A stretch of DNA of 64,000 nucleotides, taken from the NCBI RefSeq assembly GCF_004349195.1, contig NZ_SMLG01000005.1, positions 124,001 through 188,000 of the forward strand, read 5' to 3'. Below are positions 49,849-58,165 of this stretch, piece after piece. This DNA is from Flavobacterium rhamnosiphilum (GTDB taxonomy: Bacteria; Bacteroidota; Bacteroidia; Flavobacteriales; Flavobacteriaceae). A program made the position numbers and the translations under genes. The notes beneath the pieces are model-generated. The model worked only from the letters and a program-made list of their open reading frames with translations. It did no database searches and was not told the DNA's origin. Numbering within the stretch: the first letter of the stretch is position 1; every line of letters begins with the position of its first letter.

Positions 49849-50484
49849 ATGAAAAATTCAAAAAAACTGATTTTTACCTCATTAGTCATAACGTTCATGA
49901 CTTTAACTAATGCTAATGCTCAAGAAAACGTTGCGAAATTTGGTGTAAAAGGTGGTGTAAACTTCTCTAATTTATATACTGAAGATGTTGATGACAATAA
50001 TATGTTGACAGGATTTAATGTTGGTTTTTTTGCCAAATTACCTATTGCGAATAATATCGCTTTGCAGCCTGAAATCTCCTATACTGGAAAAGGAGCAGAA
50101 CTAGTTTACAATAACGCTTTTGTAAGTGGAACTGCTCAGTTTAAATTAGATTATATTGAAGTACCTCTTTTATTGGTGGTCAATGTTACTAAGAATTTTA
50201 ATATCCATGCTGGTCCTTATGCTGCTTATATGGTTAGTGCCAAAACGACTAATAAGTCAGATAGTGGCAGTTATAATTTTGAAGACAACATTGACACAGA
50301 TGATTTTAACAAGTTTGACGCAGGTCTTGCCGGTGGTGTTGGGATTGATTTAGAACCCGTTAGTTTTGGAGTACGTTACAATTATGGATTGACTAAAATT
50401 GGGAAAGAGGACTCATCGACTAGCTTTAGTTCTCCGGATGCTAAAAATAGTGTCTTGAGTTTCTACGCTGCTTTTGCATTTTAA
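49849..50484 (+). CDS. Outer-membrane beta-barrel protein (porin/PorT-like)
   Basis: This 211-residue protein has a signal peptide (to about NANAQ). The mature part has the small eight-strand barrel pattern of the OMP_b-brl_2 type: KFGVKGGVNFSNLYTED, GFNVGFFAKLPI, IALQPEISYTGKG, FKLDYIEVPLLLVVN, FNIHAGPYAAYMV, GLAGGVGIDLEPVSFGVRY, and the end LSFYAAFAF with terminal Phe. Such barrels are common and mostly of unknown function. It is the only barrel behind a direct-repeat promoter in the window. Confidence 0.85.
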   Translation: MKNSKKLIFTSLVITFMTLTNANAQENVAKFGVKGGVNFSNLYTEDVDDNNMLTGFNVGFFAKLPIANNIALQPEISYTGKGAELVYNNAFVSGTAQFKLDYIEVPLLLVVNVTKNFNIHAGPYAAYMVSAKTTNKSDSGSYNFEDNIDTDDFNKFDAGLAGGVGIDLEPVSFGVRYNYGLTKIGKEDSSTSFSSPDAKNSVLSFYAAFAF

Positions 50485-50628
50485 TTAATTGCAATGAGCC
50501 TATCTTAATTGCATTAAAATTCATCATAACAAACACCTAAAGCTTTGCAAAACAATACGATACGTGTTTGTTTTATTTGTAACTTTACTAGATTTCAACT
50601 AAAAATTAATCATTAAAAACTAAAAATC

Positions 50629-50781
50629 ATGAGCAATCTTCTTTACACTATCGCAGTAATTTTGGTCCTTTTTTGGGCAATTGGATTCTTTGCATACAGC
50701 GTAGGATCTATTATTCACATACTTCTCGTTATTGCAGTTATTGCAGTTATATTGAGAATTATTCAAGGAAGAAAAATCTAA
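50629..50781 (+). CDS. Lmo0937-like small membrane protein, copy 1
   Basis: This 50-residue protein is made of two hydrophobic helices: NLLYTIAVILVLFWAIGFF and HILLVIAVIAVILRIIQG. It resembles the Lmo0937 family, which is often found with stress genes. It is repeated as a close paralogue at 50851. Confidence 0.85.
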   Translation: MSNLLYTIAVILVLFWAIGFFAYSVGSIIHILLVIAVIAVILRIIQGRKI

Positions 50782-50850
50782 CACTTCTACCTATCAATTG
50801 AACTACGAAAACAAATAGAATAAAATACAAATCATTAAAAACTAGAAATC

Positions 50851-51003
50851 ATGAGCAATCTTCTTTACACAATCGCAGTCATTTTAGTCATTTTTTGGGC
50901 AATTGGATTCTTTGCATTCAGCGTAGGATCAATTATTCATGTACTTCTTGTTATTGCAGTTATAGCAATACTATTTAGACTAATACAAGGTAGAAGCATC
51001 TAA
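50851..51003 (+). CDS. Lmo0937-like small membrane protein, copy 2
   Basis: A tandem copy of the preceding gene, also 50 residues, with a few substitutions (Val to Ile, Tyr to Phe, and the C-terminal GRSI for GRKI). The short leader (ATCATTAAAAACTA-like) is duplicated too, so the repeat unit includes the ribosome binding region. It is followed 40 nt later by the YtxH gene, forming one likely operon. Confidence 0.85.
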   Translation: MSNLLYTIAVILVIFWAIGFFAFSVGSIIHVLLVIAVIAILFRLIQGRSI

Positions 51004-51043
51004 TAAAAACAATCAAATAATAAAAACAATAAAATACATAATT

Positions 51044-51322
51044 ATGAAAGCAGATAAAATAATATTAGGAGTTTTAGGAGGCGTAGCCGTTGGAGCATTA
51101 TTAGGAGTATTGTTTGCACCTGAAAAAGGGGATAAAACAAGAAAAAAAATTATGGATAAAAGCAACGATTATGCTGATGAATTAAAAGACAAATTAGATA
51201 CTTTATTGGGAACAATCAATAAAAAGTATGAAAAAATTTGGAACGAAGGCGAGAATTTAATCGCTGAAGGAAAATCAAAATTGAATGATGCAAAGCATGA
51301 AATTAAAAATACAAGTCTCTAA
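51044..51322 (+). CDS. YtxH-domain protein
   Basis: This 92-residue protein has the YtxH pattern: a Gly-rich membrane helix (LGVLGGVAVGALLGVLFAP), then EKGDKTRKKIM, then a long amphipathic helix that should lie along the cytoplasmic face. YtxH proteins are general-stress proteins in Firmicutes. It continues the small membrane-protein operon. Confidence 0.88.
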   Translation: MKADKIILGVLGGVAVGALLGVLFAPEKGDKTRKKIMDKSNDYADELKDKLDTLLGTINKKYEKIWNEGENLIAEGKSKLNDAKHEIKNTSL

Positions 51323-51374
51323 AAAGACACTTCAATATTAAAATTTCACAGTAAATACCTTTACAATTGATACC

Positions 51375-51722
51375 ATGGAAAACAACGCAACTACAATAGA
51401 AATGCTTTTTGAGAAAGCGGAGGACTATACCCGAACTACCGTAGAATTGGTAACGTTAAATGCAGTAGATAAAACTGCTGATGTTTTATCCTCACTTCTT
51501 TCTCGATTAACTGTTTCTATTGTTTTTGTTATGTTTGCTTTCCTTGCTAACATTGGTCTTTCCTTATGGATAGGCGAATTATTAGATAAAGTATATTATG
51601 GTTTTTTTATAGTATCCAGCGCTTATTTTCTGATTTCAATAATGTTATACATTTATAAAGATCAATGGCTTAAAATGCCAATCAGCAATTTTATTATTGT
51701 CAAAATGCTTAAAAAAAGTTAA
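51375..51722 (+). CDS. Phage-holin-like (holin_3_6/DUF1469) membrane protein
   Basis: This 115-residue protein has an amphipathic N-terminal helix (EKAEDYTRTTVELVTLNAVDK) followed by two membrane helices (LTVSIVFVMFAFLANIGLSL and FFIVSSAYFLISIMLYIYK). Despite the name, the family is a chromosomal partner of YtxH-type genes, not a prophage marker. The next gene begins 1 nt after its stop. Confidence 0.8.
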   Translation: MENNATTIEMLFEKAEDYTRTTVELVTLNAVDKTADVLSSLLSRLTVSIVFVMFAFLANIGLSLWIGELLDKVYYGFFIVSSAYFLISIMLYIYKDQWLKMPISNFIIVKMLKKS

Positions 51723-51723
51723 T

Positions 51724-52062
51724 ATGAAAACGATTAACGAGACAGATCTTCTTAAGGAAACGATACAATTACTGAGAATAAAACAAGCAAACGAATTAGT
51801 ACACCTCAAAGATCAGTACTATTATACGTATGAAAGTTTAAAACCTTTGAATTTAATCAAAAATGCCTTTGGCCAAATGGCTACCTCATCTGATTTTAAA
51901 GGAAATATACTTGGTAATGTTATTGGCATATCAACAGGTTATTTGACTAAAAAAATTTTATTGGGGTCAACCCATAATCCCGTCAAAAGAATATTAGGTA
52001 CACTACTACAATTCGTGATTACTAATGTTGTCACAAAACATTCCGATACTTCAAAATCATAA
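51724..52062 (+). CDS. Hypothetical protein of the YtxH/holin-like operon
   Basis: From ATG 51724 the protein has 112 residues (an in-frame upstream ATG at 51697 lies inside the previous gene). It has an N-terminal helix (LLKETIQLLRIKQANELVHL), a YESLKPLNLIKNAFGQM segment, a Gly-rich stretch (GNILGNVIGISTGYLTKK) and a hydrophobic helix near the end. Genes of this kind usually follow the holin-like gene in Bacteroidota stress clusters, though I know no function. Confidence 0.7.
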   Translation: MKTINETDLLKETIQLLRIKQANELVHLKDQYYYTYESLKPLNLIKNAFGQMATSSDFKGNILGNVIGISTGYLTKKILLGSTHNPVKRILGTLLQFVITNVVTKHSDTSKS

Positions 52063-52249
52063 CTACGATTAGAACTTTAGTTTTGAATTGATTTGTTCAA
52101 ATACAACATTCTCAATAAATCGATAAATCCTGTATAATAAGGATAAACTATTTATTTGTTCTCTTTTAAATAAGCTCATAAACAAAGGTTTTTAACTTGA
52201 TGATTTATTTAATTTAAGATATATGGCTTGAAAACTAATTTGAAAGAGC

Positions 52250-53257
52250 ATGGAAAAAAGAATAAAAAAAGAAACCTTACTATTAGTAAATAGAGAACTT
52301 GCTTTTCAAAACTCAGAAAAAGAAAAACGAGCTGCTGAATTAATTATAGCCAATAAAGAACTTGTTTTTCAAAACTTAGAAAAAGAAAAACGAGCTGCTG
52401 AATTGATTATAGCCAATAAAGAACTTGCGTTTCAAAACTTAGAAAAAGAAAAACGGGCAGCTGAATTAATTATTGCCAATAAAGAGCTTGCGTTTCAAAA
52501 TCAAGAAAAAGAAAAACGGGCCGCTGAATTGATTATTGCCAACACGGAACTTGCTTTTCAAAATGATGAAAAAGAAAAACGAGCTGCTGAATTAATTATT
52601 GCCAATAAAGAACTTGCCTTTCAAAACGAAGAAAAAGAAAAACGTGCCAATGAGTTAATTATTGCTAATAAAGAACTTGCTTTTCAAAACGAAGAAAAAG
52701 AAAAACGAGCTGCTGAATTAATTATTGCTAACACAGAACTCGCTTTTCAAAATGATGAAAAAGAAAAACGAGCAATTGAACTGATTATCGCTAATCGAGA
52801 ACTTGCGTTTCAAAACCAGGAGAAAGAAGAGCGTGCTAAAGAATTAGACCTTGCAAACAAAAAACTTGCGTTTAAAAACAAAGAAAGAAGAATTCAAACA
52901 GCGGAACTAAACATTGCTAACAGAGCACTTCTTTTTCAAAATGAAGAAAAAGAAAAGCGATCAGCTGAATTAATTATTGCTAATCAAGAACTGAAAAGAG
53001 CCGAAGAATACCAAAAAGAATACATCAATGGACTGGAGGAAATGATGTTCATGACTTCCCATAAAGTGAGGCAGCCCGTTGCTAATATTTTAGGTTTATC
53101 ATATTTGCTAAATAATCAATCTGTAAATTCACCCGATGAGCTGAAAGAATCGTTAGATTACATCAAACAATCTGCTTTGAGTCTTGATACTTTCACAAAA
53201 GAACTTACCCAGTTTATTTTTAATTTGGGAGAAAAAGGGAAAATCGTATTCAAATAA
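52250..53257 (+). CDS. Coiled-coil repeat protein with a lone histidine-kinase dimerisation domain
   Basis: This 335-residue protein has eleven 21-residue repeats (IANKELAFQNEEKEKRAAELI variants, about 12-243) that should form one long coiled coil. They end in a HisKA-like domain (about 262-330): MFMTSHKVRQPVANILGLSY with an H-box His, then ELKESLDYIKQSALSLDTFTKEL. There is no HATPase domain, and the next 466 nt hold none, so it cannot phosphorylate itself. It may dimerise with, or be phosphorylated by, a full kinase; the hybrid kinase at 32058 carries the same repeats. A truncated kinase remnant is the alternative. Confidence 0.8.
   Translation: MEKRIKKETLLLVNRELAFQNSEKEKRAAELIIANKELVFQNLEKEKRAAELIIANKELAFQNLEKEKRAAELIIANKELAFQNQEKEKRAAELIIANTELAFQNDEKEKRAAELIIANKELAFQNEEKEKRANELIIANKELAFQNEEKEKRAAELIIANTELAFQNDEKEKRAIELIIANRELAFQNQEKEERAKELDLANKKLAFKNKERRIQTAELNIANRALLFQNEEKEKRSAELIIANQELKRAEEYQKEYINGLEEMMFMTSHKVRQPVANILGLSYLLNNQSVNSPDELKESLDYIKQSALSLDTFTKELTQFIFNLGEKGKIVFK
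52286..52990 (+). repeat. 63-bp tandem coding repeats, second locus
   Basis: Eleven copies of the 63-nt unit also found at 32232-32790; copies 9-11 are more degenerate than 1-8, which suggests expansion from the 5' side. Confidence 0.9.
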
Positions 53258-53324
53258 AAACATTTCGGATATTACAATTCAATAATAAACACTACTAATC
53301 AAAGTCTGTCAGTTTAAAAATAAC

Positions 53325-53360
53325 AGGGTTTAACTTTTTCATTAAAGTTGAACCCTTTTT
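53325..53360 (+). terminator. Rho-independent terminator
   Basis: AGGGTTTAACTTT pairs with AAAGTTGAACCCT (one G-T pair) around TTCATT, followed by T residues. Confidence 0.88.
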
Positions 53361-53621
53361 TCATAAATAGTTAAGAAGTGATAGAGAATTAATTTTCAGT
53401 TAGGAATTGGCATCAACTATTATTTTTTTATGCTTTCCAAATATTTATATCAGTTCTTTTCTTCAAAAGCACTTCTGCTACAATACGTTTCGGATTAAAC
53501 TTTTTTGACATTTCTAGCCTTTTGTAGAAAACAAATTTAAGCACTATAATCTATTTTTAAGATATTTAAAATTATAATAAATTGATTTACAGTAATGTAA
53601 ATAAAATTTAACATTTTAAAT

Positions 53622-53687
53622 AAGTGAATCTTACAACTTCCATTTTTAATTATGTAACACTTCTAGCCAATAACTAAACAATCTTTG
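53622..53687 (+). promoter_or_regulatory. 21-bp direct-repeat promoter, ice-binding protein gene
   Basis: AAGTGAAT at 53622; half-sites ACAAC at 53633 and GTAAC at 53654 (period 21); 25 nt to the -7 element AATCTTTG at 53680-53687. Confidence 0.75.
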
Positions 53688-53723
53688 CTGTACAAAATAC
53701 TTAATCCCCTAAAATAAAAAAAA

Positions 53724-55415
53724 ATGAAAACTAAAAACGTACTATTAACCTTTGCAATACTATTTATTGCATTAATTTCTGGTTGTGCAGAAGACAATTT
53801 TGAAGAAATCGAAGGCGTATGTCCAGTTGTGCTATCAACAGATCCTGACAATGGCACCATCAATGTTCCACTGGACAAAACTATTACAGTAATCTTCAAT
53901 GAAGAAATGAATGCGGCAACTTTTAACCAATCCTCTTTTACTTTACAAGGGACGGCGGCAGTTGCAGGAACAGTTTCATTTAGCGGAACAACTGCTACGT
54001 TTGACCCAACAAGCCCACTTGCTGCAAATACTACTTATACTGGCGTAATTAAAACATCGGTTAAGGATATAATGGGTAATGCTTTACAAGCCGATTATGT
54101 TTGGACATTTAGTACTGGTTCAACTATAACACCTATGGTGATTTCCACAGATCCAGCAAATAATGCTACTAATGTATTCCTTAATAAAATAGTTACTGCT
54201 AATTTTAATATGCCAATGAATCAGGCAACTATAAACGCAACAACTTTTACATTAAAACAAGGAACAACAACAGTTGCAGGATCAGTTTCCTACAATGGAA
54301 CAACTGCCAATTTTTCCCCTACTGCTCCTCTAGCAACCAATACTATTTATACGGGTACCATTACAACTGGAGTAAAAAATGTTCAAGGAACAACAATAGC
54401 CAGTAGCTATACATGGACATTTACTACAGGATCTGTTACGGCTCCTAATGTAACTGCCACTGACCCTGCTGACAATGCCTCGGGAGTTGCGCTTAATAAA
54501 AACATTACGGCTAATTTTAGTATGGCAATGGATCCTTTGACTATTAGCACTACAACTTTTACTTTAAAAAATGGTTCAGCAATAATTACAGGAACTGTTT
54601 CTTATTTAGGCACAACAGCCACATTTAATCCAGATAGTGATTTATTACCCGGAACTACTTATACTGCTACAATTAATACAAGTGCTAAAAACGTTGCCGG
54701 TGTTTCTTTAGCTAATGATTACGTTTGGAACTTTAATACTAATGCAGCTGTAGTTGGAAATATCGTAAATCTTGGATCAGCTGAAAGATTTGGAATTTTA
54801 TCAGGTGTTGGAGTAAGCAATAACGCTGGTTTCAGTATAATTAATAATATGGACGTAGGCATAAGCCCAGGTGTTCGTTCTTCAATTACAGGATTTCCTC
54901 CTGCAGTTATAGTGAATGGTGCAATTTATGCTTCTGACGATATTGCTCCTGTAGGGATTGCTGCCATGCTAACGCAAGCTAAACTTGACCTTACCAATGC
55001 CTATCTTTTTGCCGAAGGAGCTTCTTATAGCGCGCCAATAACAGTATCTGGTGATCAAGGTGGAAAAACACTTGTTGCCGGTATTTATAAATCAACATCT
55101 ACACTTTTAGTCCAAAATGGTGATTTAACTCTTAGCGGTAGTGCAACTGACGTTTGGATTTTCCAAGTAGCATCTGCTTTCACCACTGTTGGTGGAGCTG
55201 GTGGAAGTATAAAACTTGCTGGAGGGGCACTTGCTAAAAATGTCTTTTGGCAAACGGGAAGTTCTGCAACTATTGGAGATTACACTTCATTTGTAGGTAA
55301 CATATTGGCCTTACAATCGATAACAATGGGATCACATTCAACAGCCCAAGGTAGAATGCTTGCCAGAAATGGATCCGTAGTAATGACTCACACTAACATA
55401 ATCACTAAGCCTTAA
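53724..55415 (+). CDS. Ice-binding lipoprotein: Big_5 domains plus DUF3494
   Basis: This 563-residue protein has a lipobox (LISGCAED, Cys18 or so), then three Ig-like Big_5 domains of about 100 residues, each with a copy of STDPxNxxxNVxLxKxITxxFN and ending in VWTFSTG-like strands. The C-terminal domain (about 345-563) is DUF3494, the ice-binding beta-solenoid: LGSAERFGILSGVGVSN, GFPPAVIVNGAIYASDD, AGIYKSTSTLLVQNGDLTLS, NVFWQTGSSATIGDYTSFVG and NILALQSITMGSHSTAQGR. The family inhibits ice recrystallisation. The lipid anchor and stalk suggest surface display rather than secretion. An OmpA-type barrel gene starts 3 nt downstream. Confidence 0.9.
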   Translation: MKTKNVLLTFAILFIALISGCAEDNFEEIEGVCPVVLSTDPDNGTINVPLDKTITVIFNEEMNAATFNQSSFTLQGTAAVAGTVSFSGTTATFDPTSPLAANTTYTGVIKTSVKDIMGNALQADYVWTFSTGSTITPMVISTDPANNATNVFLNKIVTANFNMPMNQATINATTFTLKQGTTTVAGSVSYNGTTANFSPTAPLATNTIYTGTITTGVKNVQGTTIASSYTWTFTTGSVTAPNVTATDPADNASGVALNKNITANFSMAMDPLTISTTTFTLKNGSAIITGTVSYLGTTATFNPDSDLLPGTTYTATINTSAKNVAGVSLANDYVWNFNTNAAVVGNIVNLGSAERFGILSGVGVSNNAGFSIINNMDVGISPGVRSSITGFPPAVIVNGAIYASDDIAPVGIAAMLTQAKLDLTNAYLFAEGASYSAPITVSGDQGGKTLVAGIYKSTSTLLVQNGDLTLSGSATDVWIFQVASAFTTVGGAGGSIKLAGGALAKNVFWQTGSSATIGDYTSFVGNILALQSITMGSHSTAQGRMLARNGSVVMTHTNIITKP

Positions 55416-55418
55416 AAA

Positions 55419-57452
55419 ATGAAAACTAAAACTAATTTTAAAAGTGGATCATGCATTGCATGGTCCTCTAATAAACGGATCCTTAAAAGTGCTGCAATAA
55501 TTGCTTTAGCATGGCTAAGCAATCAAACTCCGGTTCAAGCTCAAGAAGTTCAAGCAGTTAAATATGCAAAACCTTCTTGGTACTTTGGAGTAGCAGGCGG
55601 AGCCAATTTTAATTTCTATCGTGGTTCTACTCAACAATTAAATGCTGGTTTTACAGCTCCAGCTGCGTTTCATGATGGAAACGGTACAGGACTTTTTATT
55701 GCGCCACTTTTAGAATATCGTCCTGCGGATTCAAGATGGGGTGTAATGTTACAGGCGGGATATGATAGCCGTAAAGGTTCTTTTGACCAAATAGTAACGG
55801 CATGCGACTGTCCTGCTGATTTAGCTACTGATCTTAGTTACATCACCGTGGAACCAAGCGTACGTTTTGCTCCTTTTAAATCTAATTTTTATCTTTATGG
55901 TGGGCCGCGATTGGCTTTCAACATAGACAAATCATTTACGTATCAATTAGGTATTAATCCGGCTTTCCCTGACCAAGCTCCTTCTCCTGCAGTGACAGGT
56001 GAATTTAGTGAGATAGAGAAAACTATTTTGTCAATGCAAATTGGTGCAGGATATGATATTCCGCTTTCTTCAGATAATAACAAAACACAGTTTGTATTGT
56101 CTCCTTTTGTTTCTTTCCAACCTTATTTTGGTCAAAATCCACGTTCAACAGAAACTTGGAATATAACAACCGTTAGAGCCGGTGTTGCACTTAAATTCGG
56201 ACAAGGAAAAAATATTCAAGAGGCTACTGATATGGCTAAAGACCGTGAAGTTCAGTTCTCCGTAAATTCTCCTAGTAATGTTCCCGGAGAAAGAAGAATG
56301 ACTGAAATTTTTCCACTTAGAAACTATGTTTTCTTTAATGAAGGATCAACGGAAATTCCAAATCGTTATGTTTTATTGACAAAAGATCAAGTGAAAGACT
56401 TCAAAGAAGATCAATTGGAAACATTTGCTCCAAAAAATTTATCAGATCGTTCTAAACGTCAAATGACTGTCTATTACAATGTGCTGAACATCATTGGAGA
56501 CCGCATGCAAAAAAATCCTTCTGCAACTATTACTTTGGTGGGTTCATCAGAGAAAGGTCCTGCTGACGGTCTTGTTATGTCAGAATCAATCAAAACGTAT
56601 TTGGTAAATGTATTTGCAATAAATCCATCTAGAATTACCACTAAAGGTCAAGATAAACCAAATATCCCATCAGAACAACCCGGTGGAACATTAGAATTAG
56701 TTCTGCTACGTGAAGGAGATCGCAGAGTTTCTATTGAAAGTAATTCTCCAGATTTATTGATGGAATTTCAAAGTGGTCCTGATGCGCAATTGAAACCAGT
56801 TCAAATTGTTGCACTACAAGAAGCACCAGTTGAAAGTTATGTTACGTTCAATAATAAAGGCGCTAACGAAGCTTTATCTTCATGGTCATTACAAGTAACT
56901 GATGAACAAGGAAAAGTACAGTCTTTTGGACCTTATACTCAAGATGAGGTAAGCATTCCTGGAAAAACAATTCTAGGTAGTCGTCCAGAAGGAGATTACA
57001 AAGTAAAAATGATTGGCCAGACTAAAAGTGGTAAAATTGTAGAAAAAGAAACTCCTGTACACATGGTACTTTGGACTCCTACAAAAATGGAAGAAGGGAT
57101 TAGATACAGCATTATTTATGAATTTAATAAATCAAAAGCGATTTCTATTTATGAAAAATACCTTACCGAAGTGGTTACACCAAAAATTCCTGTAGGAGCA
57201 ACAGTCATTATTCATGGCCATACTGATATCATTGGTGAAGAAGTCCACAATCAGGATTTGTCTTTAGCTCGTGCTAATGATGTTAAAAAAATTCTTGAAA
57301 GTAGCTTATCTAAAGCGGGTAGAAATGATGTTAAATTTGAAGTAACCGGAGAGGGTGAGAATGAAAACAAATCACCTTTTGAAAACAAAACTCCAGAAGA
57401 ACGTTTTTACAATCGTACCGTAATAATTGATATTATTCCTGCCGTTAAATAA
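55419..57452 (+). CDS. OmpA-family protein with N-terminal barrel
   Basis: This 677-residue protein has a long N-terminal region with a signal helix (AAIIALAWLSNQTPVQAQ, about 25-42). An outer-membrane barrel follows (about 50-255: YFGVAGGANFNFYRG, LYGGPRLAFNID, VLSPFVSFQPYFGQ), then two periplasmic segments related to each other and a C-terminal OmpA peptidoglycan-binding domain (GATVIIHGHTDIIGEE, LARANDVKKIL, PEERFYNRTVIIDI). It starts 3 nt after the ice-binding gene, so the two are one operon and may cooperate at the surface. The first 24 residues before the signal helix are unusually long. Confidence 0.88.
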   Translation: MKTKTNFKSGSCIAWSSNKRILKSAAIIALAWLSNQTPVQAQEVQAVKYAKPSWYFGVAGGANFNFYRGSTQQLNAGFTAPAAFHDGNGTGLFIAPLLEYRPADSRWGVMLQAGYDSRKGSFDQIVTACDCPADLATDLSYITVEPSVRFAPFKSNFYLYGGPRLAFNIDKSFTYQLGINPAFPDQAPSPAVTGEFSEIEKTILSMQIGAGYDIPLSSDNNKTQFVLSPFVSFQPYFGQNPRSTETWNITTVRAGVALKFGQGKNIQEATDMAKDREVQFSVNSPSNVPGERRMTEIFPLRNYVFFNEGSTEIPNRYVLLTKDQVKDFKEDQLETFAPKNLSDRSKRQMTVYYNVLNIIGDRMQKNPSATITLVGSSEKGPADGLVMSESIKTYLVNVFAINPSRITTKGQDKPNIPSEQPGGTLELVLLREGDRRVSIESNSPDLLMEFQSGPDAQLKPVQIVALQEAPVESYVTFNNKGANEALSSWSLQVTDEQGKVQSFGPYTQDEVSIPGKTILGSRPEGDYKVKMIGQTKSGKIVEKETPVHMVLWTPTKMEEGIRYSIIYEFNKSKAISIYEKYLTEVVTPKIPVGATVIIHGHTDIIGEEVHNQDLSLARANDVKKILESSLSKAGRNDVKFEVTGEGENENKSPFENKTPEERFYNRTVIIDIIPAVK

Positions 57453-57489
57453 GTCGGAATAATACCGTATACAGTTTAAAATAAATTAT

Positions 57490-57528
57490 AAAAGAGGATA
57501 GAAACTTAAAAGTCTATCCTCTTTTTTT
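57490..57528 (+). terminator. Rho-independent terminator
   Basis: AAAAGAGGATAGA pairs with TCTATCCTCTTTT around a 10-nt loop, with a continuing T run. Confidence 0.9.
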
Positions 57529-57685
57529 GTTTAAATGTCCCGTCCTGAAATAATGAATCACAACCAACCAACACTATTGATTGGTCCAAAGTAGAAATAA
57601 ACCACATCTATTTTTTTACATTAGTATTTTAAAACCTAAATTTTAACAAAAAAATTATTATTTTTACTACTCACTTTATGTAGAT

Positions 57686-58165
57686 ATGACCCCAAACGAA
57701 AAAACCCTCATTAAGTTCTATACCGCTTTTGCAAATGCCGATGCTTCAACAATGTGTGAATGCTATCATTCTAAAATTGTGTTTCGTGATCCTGCTTTTG
57801 GTTTGTTAAAAGAAAAGGATGTTTGCCGAATGTGGAAAATGCTTATTGAAAAAAGCAAAGGAAATATAAAAATTGAATTCTCAGATATAAAAGCAGATGA
57901 ATACGTTGGTTCCGCGCAATGGATCGCTACCTACAACTTCAGTAAAACCAATAGAAAAGTAGTAAATGTTATTCGTTCGCAGTTTCAGTTTAAAGATGGA
58001 TTAATAAAGAAACACACGGATGATTTCGACATTTGGAAATGGTCCAAACAAGCTTTTGGAATTACTGGATATTTATTAGGCTGGACTGGTTTTTTTCAGC
58101 AAAAAATACAACAACAAGCACTGTTATCATTGAAGAAATACAAAGAAACTAAAAATGCTAATTGA
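57686..58165 (+). CDS. NTF2-like (SnoaL-type) protein
   Basis: This 159-residue protein shows the fold typical of the SnoaL/NTF2 family: EKTLIKFYTAFANADASTMCECYHSKIVFRDPAF-like start (helix, then FxDPxF), a middle strand SAQWIATYNFSK and NVIRSQFQFKDGLIKKHTDDFD near the end. The family covers isomerases, hydrolases and binding proteins, so no reaction is assigned. It overlaps the next gene by 11 nt. Confidence 0.85.
   Translation: MTPNEKTLIKFYTAFANADASTMCECYHSKIVFRDPAFGLLKEKDVCRMWKMLIEKSKGNIKIEFSDIKADEYVGSAQWIATYNFSKTNRKVVNVIRSQFQFKDGLIKKHTDDFDIWKWSKQAFGITGYLLGWTGFFQQKIQQQALLSLKKYKETKNAN

Larger units (their letters stand above)
53258..53723. other. Intergenic region with terminator and promoter
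   Basis: No gene is supported. It holds a terminator (53325-53360), a roughly 260-nt AT-rich stretch in which I recognise nothing, and the direct-repeat promoter of the ice-binding protein gene (53622-53687). Confidence 0.7.

Noticed and set aside
50529..50571. Possible tenth copy of the 21-bp direct-repeat promoter before the Lmo0937-like genes
   Set aside because: An ATAAC...GCAAA pair has the right period, but there is no GTGTGAAT box, the second half-site is poor and the TTTG is off by one. The AACAAACAC/GTGTTTGTT inverted repeat there fits a terminator better.
51375..51722. Phage holin suggesting a prophage
   Set aside because: The holin_3_6-type family is chromosomal and accompanies YtxH genes; no phage structural, integrase or lysis genes are present.
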